NCBI GenBank assembly: GCA_934444695.1
Contig: CAKSDF010000010.1
Span: forward strand, 1-26,337
Reading direction: 5' to 3'
From: an uncultured Eubacteriales bacterium
GTDB lineage: Bacteria > Bacillota > Clostridia > Oscillospirales > Acutalibacteraceae
Length of the DNA: 26,337 bases
Shown in pieces: positions 6,868-15,156 of this stretch (position 1 is the first letter of the stretch; each line of letters opens with the position of its first letter). Both the position numbers and the translations under genes were made by a program. Under the pieces are notes generated by a model. It saw nothing but the letters and a program-made list of their open reading frames with translations, made no database searches and was not told where the DNA came from.

Positions 6868-7647
6868 TTGGACAGTATCTTTATAAAAATTTTGGTCACG
6901 TTTTTTGCCGGAATGGGAGCGGGACTGGGAACCGGCTTTGCGGGAATGAGCGCTGCCGCCGTAATAAGCCCCATGCTCATAACCTTTCTGGGAATTGATC
7001 CGTATATGGCGGTGGGAATAGCCCTTGCATCGGATGTTCTTGCCAGCGCCGTTTCGGCCGTGACCTATAAGAAAAATAAAAATCTTGATGTGAAAAACGG
7101 CCTGATAATGATGGCGGCCGTGCTTGTTTTTACGGTGGTTGGAAGCTTTGTTTCAAGCATCGTTCCGTCGACGACCATGGGTAATTTCTCGGTGTTTATG
7201 ACCCTTCTTTTGGGTGTGAAATTCATAGTAAAGCCGGTTATGACCACCAAGGAGCAGATGGAGGCAGTGAGCAGAAAACGGCGGATTATCGGCTCGATAC
7301 TTGCGGGAAGCCTCGTGGGATTTATATGCGGTTTTGTCGGTGCCGGCGGCGGTATGATGATGCTGCTTATTCTCACGTCGGTGCTTGGATATGAGCTTAA
7401 GACCGCCGTGGGAACAAGCGTTTTTATAATGACCTTTACGGCTTTAACCGGCGCAATTTCTCATTTTTCTTTCGGAAGTCTGCCGGATGTGCCGATTATG
7501 ATTATGTGCATTGTTTTTACGCTGATATTTGCCCGTATCGCCGCCCTTTTTGCCAATAAGGCAAAGCCCGAGACCCTCAACCGTGCTACCGGCGCGGTGC
7601 TTGTAATCCTCGGCGCCGCGATACTTGTTTTTAATCTCATCAAGTAA
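6868..7647 (+). CDS. TSUP family membrane exporter (TauE/SafE type)
   Basis: 259 residues, almost entirely hydrophobic, with about eight predicted membrane segments arranged as two related halves. The half-repeats show the family's Gly-rich motif: GMGAGLGTGFAGMSAAAVISPM near residue 15 and GFICGFVGAGGGMMMLLILT near 150. TSUP proteins move anions such as sulfite, sulfonates or organosulfur compounds; the substrate here cannot be told. The start is TTG, with AAGGA about 8 bases upstream. It has its own promoter and a strong terminator, so it is probably a single-gene unit. Confidence 0.88.
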   Translation: MDSIFIKILVTFFAGMGAGLGTGFAGMSAAAVISPMLITFLGIDPYMAVGIALASDVLASAVSAVTYKKNKNLDVKNGLIMMAAVLVFTVVGSFVSSIVPSTTMGNFSVFMTLLLGVKFIVKPVMTTKEQMEAVSRKRRIIGSILAGSLVGFICGFVGAGGGMMMLLILTSVLGYELKTAVGTSVFIMTFTALTGAISHFSFGSLPDVPIMIMCIVFTLIFARIAALFANKAKPETLNRATGAVLVILGAAILVFNLIK

Positions 7648-7737
7648 ACATTGCGCCCATCGTGTCCATTAAATCATAAACAATCGGCGGCCGAGCGTCT
7701 GCCGCTTAAATTTTTGTTCCATTAAAAAATGCTATTT

Positions 7738-7763
7738 AAAAAAGCTCCCTTGGGAGCTTTTTT
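7738..7763. terminator. Bidirectional terminator between the TSUP gene and plsY
   Basis: AAAAAAGCTCC (7738-7748) and GGAGCTTTTTT (7753-7763) pair perfectly around CTTG. The A and T runs make it work from both sides, and it ends 2 bases before the plsY stop codon. Confidence 0.92.
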
Positions 7764-7765
7764 GG

Positions 7766-8557
7766 TTATTTGCTCTCCTTCTTTTTGAAGGTGAAACGTT
7801 TTATTTTAAGCGGCTTTTCCTCACCCTTAAAAATGCGCTTTATATTTTCGGCGTGCTTTATTATGGTCAGCAGCGAAAAGCAGGCGGCCGACAGCACCAC
7901 AAAGGCGCTGAGCGGAATAAAGAAGGGTCGATACTGGGCCGAATAGGCGGTGGCCGTTATGGCATCGTAGGCAGGGGAGTATTTAAACATAAAGAACATT
8001 ACAAAGGGATAGCTTATGGCCGCCACAACCGACGAAACCGATATTATTCTGAAAAGAATATAAACAATTATGAAAATGCCCAGCACAATAAGAAAAACTC
8101 TCCAGTCGAGGATGGCCATTGCACCGGCAATGGTGGAAATGCCTTTGCCGCCCTTAAATTTAAAGTATATCGGATAAAGGTGGCCGAGTATACAAAACAG
8201 TCCGCAAATGTTGGCGGCATAAATGGGAAGCACCGCCGCGGCATAGGCATATCCTTCGGCCGACATAACCGATGGAAGCTCGGGATAAACGGCGAGCAGA
8301 AAATCAAACATAAAATATTTTCCGAGGCAGGTGGCAAGCACCGCTTTTCCGATATCAAAAAGCAGGGTTATGGCGCCGGGCAAAAATCCCACAATACGCA
8401 TAACATTGGTCATTCCGGCGTTTCCGCTTCCCGATCGGCGTATGTCTCTGCCGGTGAATATCTTTGTGACTATGATGGCAAAATTGATACTGCCGAGAAG
8501 GTAACTGACCACTGCGAAAAGTCCCAAAATCAAAAGAACAGTGACCTTGTATGACAT
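7766..8557 (-). CDS. plsY: Acyl-phosphate:glycerol-3-phosphate acyltransferase PlsY
   Basis: Integral membrane enzyme that puts the first acyl chain on glycerol-3-phosphate, using acyl-phosphate made by PlsX. The three family motifs are present: SGNAGMTN (44-51), GHLYPIYFKFKGGKG (125-139) and KHAENIKRIFKGEE (234-247). At 263 residues it is longer than the usual 200-220: extra sequence lies in the loop at about 88-110, in the segment between the second and third motifs, and in a Lys-rich tail. The ATG has AGGGGA upstream. It lies 67 bases after der with no terminator seen, so the two probably share a transcript. Confidence 0.95.
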   Translation of the reverse strand: MSYKVTVLLILGLFAVVSYLLGSINFAIIVTKIFTGRDIRRSGSGNAGMTNVMRIVGFLPGAITLLFDIGKAVLATCLGKYFMFDFLLAVYPELPSVMSAEGYAYAAAVLPIYAANICGLFCILGHLYPIYFKFKGGKGISTIAGAMAILDWRVFLIVLGIFIIVYILFRIISVSSVVAAISYPFVMFFMFKYSPAYDAITATAYSAQYRPFFIPLSAFVVLSAACFSLLTIIKHAENIKRIFKGEEKPLKIKRFTFKKKESK

Positions 8558-8624
8558 TTTTAACTATCCCCTAAAAAGTAGTTTTGTTTGAAAATAATTT
8601 AAAAAACGAAGGACTCAAGAAATA

Positions 8625-9953
8625 CTATTCTCCCCGTTCGCGAATGACCATTCTGATGGGCGTACCCTCAAGGCCGAAGGTCGAGCGGATCTGATTTTCC
8701 AGATATCTCTGATAGGAGAAGTGGAAAAGCTCCTTGTTGTTGCAAAAACAGACGAATGTGGGAGGCTTGGTGGAAGCCTGGGTTATATAATATATTTTCA
8801 GGCGCTTGCCCTTGTCGGTGGGGGGCTGAACTCTGGCCGTTGCATCGGCCAAAAGGTCGTTGAGCATACCTGTGGAAATGCGCATATTGTTTTGCTCGTT
8901 GACGTATTTAATAAGCTCAAAAAGACGTTCGACTCTTGAGCCTGTTTTTGCCGAAAGAAAGATTATGGGCGCATAGGACATAAATGCAAGCTCGTTCATA
9001 AGCTCGCTTCTCATTTTGTCCATAGTCTTGTCGTCCTTTTCGACGGCATCCCATTTGTTGACCGCCACAATGCAGGCTTTTCCTGCCGCAACGGCCATTC
9101 CGGCCACCTTGGCGTCCTGCTCGGTATATCCGTCCACGCCGTCTATCATAATAACGCAGACATCGGCCCGATCGACCGCCATTTCGGCGCGGATGATGCT
9201 GTATCGTTCAATGTCGTCTCCGGCCTTTGCCACGCGGGATTTGCGGCGAAGACCAGCGGTATCGATGAAAACGAATTTTCCGAACTTGTTTTCGATGCGG
9301 GAATCGACGGTATCTCTCGTTGTTCCGGCAATGTCCGAAACGATGGAACGCTGCTCGCCGGCAATGCGGTTGACAAGACTGGATTTTCCGGCGTTGGGCT
9401 TGCCGATGACCGCCACTTTGACGGCATCGTCCTCTTCATCCTCCTCGTCGCAGGAGGGGAGAGACTTGCAGACCTCGTCCAGAAGATCGCCCGTTCCGTG
9501 GCCGTGCACCGCCGAAACGGCAATGGGATCGCCTATTCCGAGGTTGTAAAACTCGTAAAATTCGGCCGGTACTTCGCCCACGCCGTCGCATTTGTTAACG
9601 CAAAGAACAACCGGCTTGCCGCTTTTATGAAGCATAGAAGCAACCTCGCTGTCGGCGGCGGTAACCCCGTCGGGCATAGAGGTTACGAGGCATATGACGT
9701 CGCAAAGCTCTATGGCAAGCTCGGCCTGAGCCCTTATCTGGGAGGGTATTATCTCCTGGGAATACGGCTCGATTCCGCCGGTGTCGACCAGCATAAACTT
9801 GTGACCGCACCATTCGCAGGGAGCATATATGCGGTCGCGGGTAACGCCGGGAGTGTCGTCGACGATGGAAAGCCGCGATCCGATAAGTTTGTTGAAAAGG
9901 GTGGATTTGCCGACATTGGGCCGGCCGACCACCGCCACTAAAGGTTTAGACAT
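8625..9953 (-). CDS. der: Ribosome biogenesis GTPase Der (EngA)
   Basis: 442 residues with two tandem GTPase domains and a C-terminal KH-like domain, the Der layout. First domain: GRPNVGKS (10-17), DTPGVTRD, DTGG, NKCD. Second domain: GKPNAGKS (near 187), IAGTTRDT, DTAG, NKWD. The KH-like region (about 355-442) carries TQASTKPPTFVCFCNNKELFHFSYQRYLENQIR and the family ending GTPIRMVIRERGE. Needed for 50S subunit assembly. An acidic linker (CDEEDEEDD) separates the GTPase domains. AGAGGT precedes the ATG. No convincing promoter was seen in the 172 bases up to argS, so it may be read through from the argS operon. Confidence 0.97.
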   Translation of the reverse strand: MSKPLVAVVGRPNVGKSTLFNKLIGSRLSIVDDTPGVTRDRIYAPCEWCGHKFMLVDTGGIEPYSQEIIPSQIRAQAELAIELCDVICLVTSMPDGVTAADSEVASMLHKSGKPVVLCVNKCDGVGEVPAEFYEFYNLGIGDPIAVSAVHGHGTGDLLDEVCKSLPSCDEEDEEDDAVKVAVIGKPNAGKSSLVNRIAGEQRSIVSDIAGTTRDTVDSRIENKFGKFVFIDTAGLRRKSRVAKAGDDIERYSIIRAEMAVDRADVCVIMIDGVDGYTEQDAKVAGMAVAAGKACIVAVNKWDAVEKDDKTMDKMRSELMNELAFMSYAPIIFLSAKTGSRVERLFELIKYVNEQNNMRISTGMLNDLLADATARVQPPTDKGKRLKIYYITQASTKPPTFVCFCNNKELFHFSYQRYLENQIRSTFGLEGTPIRMVIRERGE

Positions 9954-10050
9954 TTTTATACCTCTTTGTTGTTTTTAAAAACCTGCTGTGCTGTAAAAGC
10001 TTTGTTGTTTTATGTGATAAGTGCTGCCAAAATGATTTCGTTTTTCGGGA

Positions 10051-10073
10051 AAAGTTGTTTTAATAAAACTTTA
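10051..10073 (-). terminator. Weak AT-rich hairpin downstream of argS
   Basis: On the minus strand AAAGTT and AACTTT can pair around an inner AT stem, followed by TCCC rather than a long T run. It could attenuate transcription from argS into der. The support is slight. Confidence 0.25.
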
Positions 10074-10125
10074 ACGCGCCGTCTGTCTGATCGGGCCGCC
10101 GTCAAATAAATTCCCTTAAATGTTA

Positions 10126-11814
10126 TTACATTGTCTCGGGAGCGTCGATTTTAAGTATCTCCAAAACATTTTTAAGTACGGTTTTTGTGCAAAGGCAAAG
10201 CTGCAGGCGGGCGTACATCAGCCCCTTGTCGTCGCAGCGCACCCTGCAGGCGTTATAGAACTTGTGGAAAAGGGTAGCAAGCTCGACGGCATACTTTGTT
10301 ATCTTAGAAGGATCGAGAGCCGCTGCCGCCTCGGTTATCTCGCCGGTTAAAGCGCCAAGATGGCGGATAAGCTCGATTTCCTCGTCGCAGGTCAGCACGT
10401 CAAGCTCCTTTTTGCTCATTTCTTTGGGAGAAACGCCCTCGGCCGCAAGGTTTTTAAGAATGCTGCAAATTCTTGCGTGGGCATACTGAACATAATAAAC
10501 GGGGTTTTCGCTGGACTGTTCAACCGCAAGGTCAAGGTCAAATTCACAGTGGGTGTTAGGCTCCCTGAGATTGAAGATAAATCTCGCTGCGTCAATAGGT
10601 ACTTCGTCGAGAAGGGTAACGAGGGTGATGGCCTTTCCGCTTCTTTTTGAAAGCTTGACTGCCTCGCCGTTTCTCACAAGCCGCACCATCTGCATCAGTA
10701 CCACCTTGAGCCGGTCGGGATTGATGGAAAGAGCCTTTAAAGCTGCCTTGAGTCTCGGAACATAGCCGTGGTGATCGGCGCCGAGAACATCCACCGCCGT
10801 ATCAAATCCGCGGGTGACAAGCTTGTTGTAGTGATATGCGATATCGGGCACGACATAGGTGGGCACGCCGTTTGAACGAACAAGCACAAAATCCTTGTCG
10901 GCGCCGAATTGCTCGGCCTTGAACCAAATGGCGCCGTCCTGCTCGTAGGTGTGGCCCTTTTCGGTGAGAATGTCGACTATTTTTTTAACGTCGCCGCTTT
11001 TGTGCAGCGTGCTTTCCTTAAACCATACGTCATATTTAATGCGGTATTTTGCAAGATCTCTTTCAAGTCCCTCGATGTTAAGGGGCAGTGCATAATCCAC
11101 AAGGGCCTTGCGGCGGGTGTCGCTGTCGGTATCGACAAATTTGTCGCCGTGTATTTCGGCAAAGGCCTTTGCGTGGTCGATAATGTCCTGACCGTGGTAA
11201 GCGTCCTCGGGCATTTCGATTCCTTCCTTGTAAAGCTGAAGGTATCTTACCTCAAGAGAAAGGCCGAATTTATTTATCTGGTTTCCGGCGTCGTTTATGT
11301 AAAATTCGCGGCACACATCATATCCCGCTGCCGAAAGCACTCCTGCAAGGCAATCGCCCAGCGCTCCGCCTCGTGCGTTTCCGATGTGCATAGGGCCGGT
11401 GGGATTTGCCGAAACAAATTCCACGTCGATCTTTTTGCCCTTTCCGAAGTCCGAGCGACCGTAGTTGTCGCCGCAATCGCGAATATCGGCTAAAATGTCG
11501 GAATAAAAGGCGGGAGAAAGACGGAAGTTTATAAAACCCGGGCCGGCAATTTCGGCCGAGCTTGCATATGTGTCCGACAGATCAAGATTTTCTTTTATTA
11601 TCTCGGCGATTTTTACCGGAGCCATATGAAAGGCTTTTGCCGATACCATGGCTGCATTTGTTGCATAGTCGCCTTTTTTGCGGTCGGCCGGGATCTCTAT
11701 TTTAAAGTCGGGAATGGGCTCGGCAGCAAGCTGACCCTTTGCGACAGCCCGCCCGAGAGCCTCTATAACCGCACTTTTAATGGATTTTTCAGATTTTTCA
11801 GGTATGTTAGACAT
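10126..11814 (-). CDS. argS: Arginyl-tRNA synthetase
   Basis: Class I synthetase that charges tRNA-Arg. 562 residues, normal for the family. N-terminal additional domain (about 1-110, with GDYATNAAM), then the catalytic Rossmann domain with the HIGH-type signature in PTGPMHIGNARGG (143-146 are HIGN) and the KMSKS-type loop KLSKRSG, then the helical DALR anticodon-binding domain with YVQYAHARICSIL and a C-terminal RLQLCLCTKTVLKNVLEILKIDAPETM. The start at 11814 is chosen because AGGAAAGGA precedes it; the frame extends 8 codons further but lacks a better site. It follows the DUF1934 gene, as ywiB-argS does in Bacillus, and is the last gene of the operon beginning at yjbQ. Confidence 0.97.
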   Translation of the reverse strand: MSNIPEKSEKSIKSAVIEALGRAVAKGQLAAEPIPDFKIEIPADRKKGDYATNAAMVSAKAFHMAPVKIAEIIKENLDLSDTYASSAEIAGPGFINFRLSPAFYSDILADIRDCGDNYGRSDFGKGKKIDVEFVSANPTGPMHIGNARGGALGDCLAGVLSAAGYDVCREFYINDAGNQINKFGLSLEVRYLQLYKEGIEMPEDAYHGQDIIDHAKAFAEIHGDKFVDTDSDTRRKALVDYALPLNIEGLERDLAKYRIKYDVWFKESTLHKSGDVKKIVDILTEKGHTYEQDGAIWFKAEQFGADKDFVLVRSNGVPTYVVPDIAYHYNKLVTRGFDTAVDVLGADHHGYVPRLKAALKALSINPDRLKVVLMQMVRLVRNGEAVKLSKRSGKAITLVTLLDEVPIDAARFIFNLREPNTHCEFDLDLAVEQSSENPVYYVQYAHARICSILKNLAAEGVSPKEMSKKELDVLTCDEEIELIRHLGALTGEITEAAAALDPSKITKYAVELATLFHKFYNACRVRCDDKGLMYARLQLCLCTKTVLKNVLEILKIDAPETM

Positions 11815-11896
11815 AAAAAATTCCTTTCCTAAAACCAAGGGATTTTAAACTTTATCTTTAATATTTTCAAACTAAACTTAAAAACTAAACTAAAAA

Positions 11897-12331
11897 TCAG
11901 ACCGTGGCGGGCTTAACGGTAATGTCCACCTCGTTTCGGCCGGCAAAGGCCGAATTAATGTCGATGGTGTATTTCATATTGAGCTTTCCGCCGTTCTGAC
12001 CGAGGTCACAAACAACGTTTTCGCCGAATATGCCCATGGAAAATTCGCAGGGTCCCATCTGGTAAAGACTCATATGCCGCTTGCCCTTCTGAATGGTCAT
12101 ACGGCCGATGTCCTCGCCCTCCCTGTCGAGGGTTACAAGTGGCATGGTGCCATCACCCTTAACCGTGAGAGTGGTGGAAATGTTTTGGCCCTCTCCGCTG
12201 TCGGCATCGTAGAAAAGCACTATGTCGTCGCCGTTGAAATCGAGCTTTCCTTCGACCGTCATTTCGATTATCTCGGGAGACGGGCCGCCGAAATGCTGCT
12301 TTCCCTCTATTGTTATAATGACATCCTTCAA
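11897..12331 (-). CDS. DUF1934 (YwiB-like) family protein
   Basis: 144 residues, a lipocalin-like beta-barrel family of unknown function: alternating beta strands, starting KDVIITIEGKQ and ending with strands MKYTIDINSAFAGRNEVDITV. It lies directly upstream of argS, the family's usual place in Firmicutes. The start chosen is TTG at 12331: it overlaps the murI stop as TTGA and has GGAG 9 bases upstream inside murI, which suggests translational coupling. An in-frame TTG at 12346 would lengthen the overlap and place the ribosome binding site inside the gene. No signal peptide; probably cytoplasmic. Confidence 0.8.
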   Translation of the reverse strand: MKDVIITIEGKQHFGGPSPEIIEMTVEGKLDFNGDDIVLFYDADSGEGQNISTTLTVKGDGTMPLVTLDREGEDIGRMTIQKGKRHMSLYQMGPCEFSMGIFGENVVCDLGQNGGKLNMKYTIDINSAFAGRNEVDITVKPATV

Positions 12332-13134
12332 GTCATATCGCTCCAATCTACGGCCGTAACGCTTTCGGAAATATCCCTTCCTAAAAAGCTTTTTGCAATG
12401 CGTGAAAAACCCTGGGGACGGTCGGAAACGAAAAACTCGGCCCTTCCGTCGGCTTCTGATGTGTTTAAAAGCCCTTTTGCTTCGAGGGCGGCTTTGGCGG
12501 TTTTGGCCGTCTGCTCACCTGCATTTATAAGGGTCACGTATTCGCCCATATAATCGGCAATGACCTCTTTAAGCATGGGGAAATGGGTGCATCCCAGTAT
12601 AAGTGTATCTATTCCTGCGTCCTTTAATGGTTTAAGATATCTTTCGGTAACGAGAGCGGGAAGAGCATCGCCTTTTTCAAAGTATCCTTCCTCAACAATG
12701 TTGACAAAAAGGGGACAGGCCTTTGTAAAAACCGAGATCGAGGGATCGATCTTTTCAATGGTTTTGACAAAAGAACCGCTGCTTACGGTGGCGGCCGTTC
12801 CCGCAACACCTATTTTTTTGTTCTTTGTGGCTCTTACGGCCGAAATGGAAGCGGGTGTGACCACCTCAACAAAGGGAACCGGCAGCGCATCTCCGATATC
12901 TGGAGCTACCGAGCTGACCGTTCCGCAGGCGGCGATTATCAGCTTTACGCCCTTTGAAAGCAGAAACTGCGCGTCCTCTTTTGCATACCGCCGTATAACA
13001 TCGCGTCCTCTGTTGCCGTAGGGCACCCTTCCGGTGTCTCCGAAATAGACAATGTTTTCTTTCGGAAGCAGCTTTATGACCTCGGCGGCCACTGTCAGTC
13101 CGCCAAGTCCCGAGTCGAAAATGCCGATTGGCAT
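12328..13134 (-). CDS. murI: Glutamate racemase
   Basis: Makes D-glutamate for peptidoglycan. 268 residues. N-terminal PIGIFDSGLGGLTV with Asp7, YFGDTGRVPYG (30-40), first catalytic Cys70 in IAACGTVSS, second catalytic Cys182 and His184 in LILGCTHFPML. In most MurI the residue after the first catalytic Cys is Asn (CNTA); here it is Gly71, a variant worth noting because that Asn contacts the substrate. An inactive or altered enzyme cannot be excluded, though the other motifs are intact. The ATG at 13134 has only a weak ribosome binding site; GTG at 13158 is an alternative but GGAAG abuts it. Its stop overlaps the DUF1934 start. Confidence 0.9.
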   Translation of the reverse strand: MPIGIFDSGLGGLTVAAEVIKLLPKENIVYFGDTGRVPYGNRGRDVIRRYAKEDAQFLLSKGVKLIIAACGTVSSVAPDIGDALPVPFVEVVTPASISAVRATKNKKIGVAGTAATVSSGSFVKTIEKIDPSISVFTKACPLFVNIVEEGYFEKGDALPALVTERYLKPLKDAGIDTLILGCTHFPMLKEVIADYMGEYVTLINAGEQTAKTAKAALEAKGLLNTSEADGRAEFFVSDRPQGFSRIAKSFLGRDISESVTAVDWSDMT

Positions 13135-13165
13135 AGATTCTTTGTTCGTATTAAACACCTTCCGA

Positions 13166-13894
13166 TTATTTTTTGAGGGCAAGGGAATTTTTAAGTGCAA
13201 GGGCAAGATAATTCTTGTCTTTAAGATATCCGAGAGCCGATTCGGTCAGCTCCTTTTCCCCTTTAAGTGCGGTTGCAAGTACGCAGGTGCTCACCACCGC
13301 GCGCACCTCTCTGTCTCCGAGGCGATAGGCCTCATCCAGCATATCAAAGTATTTCTGAAGCCGCTTTTTGTCGTTTGCTCGAAGCAGTTCTTTAAGCAGG
13401 GGAGCGGCCTTTGTTTCGTAAAATTCAACATACAAAAAGGTGCCGTTGTCCGAAACGAAATTGGGATACTCATCCTTGAACTGAGGGAAAACGGTCAGGA
13501 AATTGCCGGTCAGCGATACAACGGTGGGCTGATCGGTTTTCTTTGCGCGGCCGGGCAGAGAAACTGCGTTCTGGCGGGAGACCGAGGGTTTTATTCCCAA
13601 AACCTCTCTAAGGGTGTCTTCAAAATCTCCACCGATGGAGGAGGCGTAAGAAGCCTTTGTACCGTCCTCGAAAAGCCATTCGCTGACATCGGCCCAGTCT
13701 TCGGGAACGCCCTGCTCCGAAAGACCCGATTTCTGAAGGCAGAACAGCTTTTTGTCCTCCTTGAAAATTACACGAACGGCGGTATCGTCGTTTTTAAAGT
13801 AGCTCGAATCGTCAAGATCTACCGCCTTGAATCCGCGACCGTCAAGCAGGGGCTTTATTTTGTCGATAATTAAATTATATGCTTCGATGTTCAT
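13166..13894 (-). CDS. Hypothetical protein
   Basis: 242 residues that I do not recognise with confidence. No signal peptide or membrane segment. Residues 1-100 form an alpha/beta region (long N-terminal helix, DSSYFKNDDTAVRVIFKEDKKLFCLQ). A Ser/Pro/Lys-rich stretch (about 103-123) acts as a linker. Residues 125-242 are helical and begin FLTVFPQFKDEYPNF, then FLYVEFYETKAAPLLKELL; this second half recalls small uncharacterised helical domains annotated in other Firmicutes, but I cannot name one securely. AAGGAG precedes the ATG. It sits 11 bases after yjbQ and 31 bases before murI, so it is cotranscribed with them. Cytoplasmic by appearance. Confidence 0.75.
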   Translation of the reverse strand: MNIEAYNLIIDKIKPLLDGRGFKAVDLDDSSYFKNDDTAVRVIFKEDKKLFCLQKSGLSEQGVPEDWADVSEWLFEDGTKASYASSIGGDFEDTLREVLGIKPSVSRQNAVSLPGRAKKTDQPTVVSLTGNFLTVFPQFKDEYPNFVSDNGTFLYVEFYETKAAPLLKELLRANDKKRLQKYFDMLDEAYRLGDREVRAVVSTCVLATALKGEKELTESALGYLKDKNYLALALKNSLALKK

Positions 13895-13905
13895 AATTTT
13901 TCTCC

Positions 13906-14322
13906 TTATTCACCGATTATTTTAATGAGTACGCGTTTGTTTCTCAGCCCGTCGAACTCTCCGTAAAAGATCTGTTCCCAGGGGCCGAAATCCAGTTTTC
14001 CGTTCGTCACGGCGACCACCACCTCGCGTCCCATAAGGGTACGCTTTATGTGGGCGTCTCCGTTGTCCTCATATCCGTTGTGGGCATATCTGCTGTAGGG
14101 CTTTTCGGGAGCTAATTCCTCAAGCCATCTTTCAAAGTCGCTGTGAAGTCCCGGCTCGTCGTCGTTGATGAAAACGCTGGCGGTTATGTGCATGGCGTTG
14201 CAAAGAAGAAGACCCTCTTTAATGCCGCTTTCTCTCAGGGCGGCTTCACACTCGCCTGTGATGTTTACAAAGCCTCTCCTTTTCGGAATGTTAAATACCA
14301 GCTCTTTACGATAGGATTTCAT
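13906..14322 (-). CDS. YjbQ (UPF0047) family protein
   Basis: 138 residues matching YjbQ/UPF0047 along its length: FVNITGECEAALRESGIKEGL, the core LLCNAMHITASVFINDDEPGL (His45), GDAHIKRTLMGREVVVAVTNGKLDFGPWEQIFYGEFDG (His91) and a C-terminal RVLIKI strand. Family members have a conserved His-containing site, and E. coli YjbQ has weak thiamine-phosphate-synthase activity in vitro; the physiological role is unsettled. The ATG at 14322 has AGGAG 7 bases upstream; a TTG two codons earlier is rejected. It is the first gene behind a consensus promoter and leads the murI-argS operon. Confidence 0.9.
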   Translation of the reverse strand: MKSYRKELVFNIPKRRGFVNITGECEAALRESGIKEGLLLCNAMHITASVFINDDEPGLHSDFERWLEELAPEKPYSRYAHNGYEDNGDAHIKRTLMGREVVVAVTNGKLDFGPWEQIFYGEFDGLRNKRVLIKIIGE

Positions 14323-14440
14323 ATGCAAACTCCTTTTTTTACGGGCTTTTGTGACGCAGACGGCATCGGCTGAAAAATTGCAAAAGCATTATCAGCCCAA
14401 AACACGGCACAAACATCCCATTTTTATAAAGTTACACTAT

Positions 14441-14469
14441 ATTATAAAGCCCGCACCCTCTTTTGTCAA
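14441..14469 (-). promoter_or_regulatory. Consensus promoter of the yjbQ-murI-argS operon
   Basis: Minus-strand TTGACA (14469 to 14464) and TATAAT (14446 to 14441), spacer 17: a perfect sigma-A consensus. The leader is about 110 bases. Confidence 0.9.
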
Positions 14470-14517
14470 GAAAACATTGACCTGTAAAGCCGCATATTGC
14501 CAAAGAATTGCAAAAGC

Positions 14518-14552
14518 GCGTATATTACCCGTTTTTCAAAGGCAATATACGC
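14518..14552. other. Hairpin in the gene-free stretch between divergent promoters
   Basis: GCGTATATT (14518-14526) and AATATACGC (14544-14552) are perfect 9-bp arms around a 17-base loop. A third segment (14491-14501) could pair with the right arm instead, with one mismatch. A separate GCCCG/CGGGC pair encloses an AT-rich loop at 14592-14626. Both lie between the yjbQ and darA promoters, where no gene is seen. Confidence 0.4.
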
Positions 14553-14656
14553 CCTCGTAAAGCCGGGAAATGCCCCGTTGCTCATTCATTTGCCCGATTT
14601 TTTAAAAAAATATTTTTAATGCGGGCGAAAGAGCGAAAAATGCAGATGAAAAACTA

Positions 14657-14685
14657 TTGATAAAATCGGGCGTTTGTATTATAAT
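14657..14685 (+). promoter_or_regulatory. Promoter of darA-holB
   Basis: TTGATA (14657-14662) and TATAAT (14680-14685), spacer 17. Predicted transcription start near 14692, giving a 140-base leader. Confidence 0.8.
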
Positions 14686-14716
14686 CAGTATGAAGATGTA
14701 TGTATTTACAATGCAG

Positions 14717-14804
14717 GTGCCGCACAGGACAAAATCGGCTTGTATCTGTTCGGTGCGGCAGAGCTGCCGCGCAAACATCATAATACCTTTACCGAATGCG
14801 GCAC
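14717..14804 (+). promoter_or_regulatory. darA leader with mutually exclusive helices
   Basis: Four segments can pair in competing ways. A (14717-14725) pairs perfectly over 8 bp with B (14753-14760), or over 8 bp with D (14797-14804). B can also pair with C (14765-14772), 8 bp with one G-U, around a GAGC loop. A-B thus excludes both B-C and A-D, while B-C nests inside A-D. This is the logic of a switch. No terminator U-run follows, so control, if any, would act on translation or stability. Confidence 0.45.
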
Positions 14805-14832
14805 AAAAGATTAAATGATACGGAGGATAACC

Positions 14833-15156
14833 ATGAAACTCATACTTGCTATCGTCAATGATGATGACGCCGCCGTTGTATCGGGCGCGCTGACCAAGGC
14901 CAAGCTTTCTGCTACCAAGCTTGCCACCACCGGCGGATACCTTAAAGCCGGCAACACCACCTTCATAATCGGTGTGGAAAACGAACAGGTCGATATGGCC
15001 ATCGAAATAATCGGCAACAACGCCAGGAAACGCACACAGATAATCCAGGATCCCTCTCCCTACGGAACGGTCAACACAATGGCTATGCCTCTCGAGATAA
15101 CCGTGGGCGGAGCTACCGTCTTTGTGCTCGACGTTGAAAGCTTCCACAAGTTATGA
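14833..15156 (+). CDS. darA: PII-like cyclic-di-AMP receptor DarA (YaaQ)
   Basis: 107-residue PII-like protein that binds c-di-AMP as a trimer in Firmicutes. Seen: N-terminal strand MKLILAIVNDDDA, the ligand-loop region TTGGYLKAGNTTFIIGVE (32-49), and a short C-terminal part (EITVGGATVFVLDVESFHKL) typical of DarA. The ATG at 14833 follows GGAGG by 6 bases; a longer in-frame start would swallow that site. The stop overlaps the holB start as ATGA. darA-holB-ricT order matches Bacillus yaaQ-(yaaR)-holB-yaaT. Its signalling target is not established in general. Confidence 0.95.
   Translation: MKLILAIVNDDDAAVVSGALTKAKLSATKLATTGGYLKAGNTTFIIGVENEQVDMAIEIIGNNARKRTQIIQDPSPYGTVNTMAMPLEITVGGATVFVLDVESFHKL

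Noticed and set aside
14602..15147. 181-codon minus-strand frame over the darA promoter and gene
   Set aside because: Antisense shadow of darA that runs through its promoter and leader.
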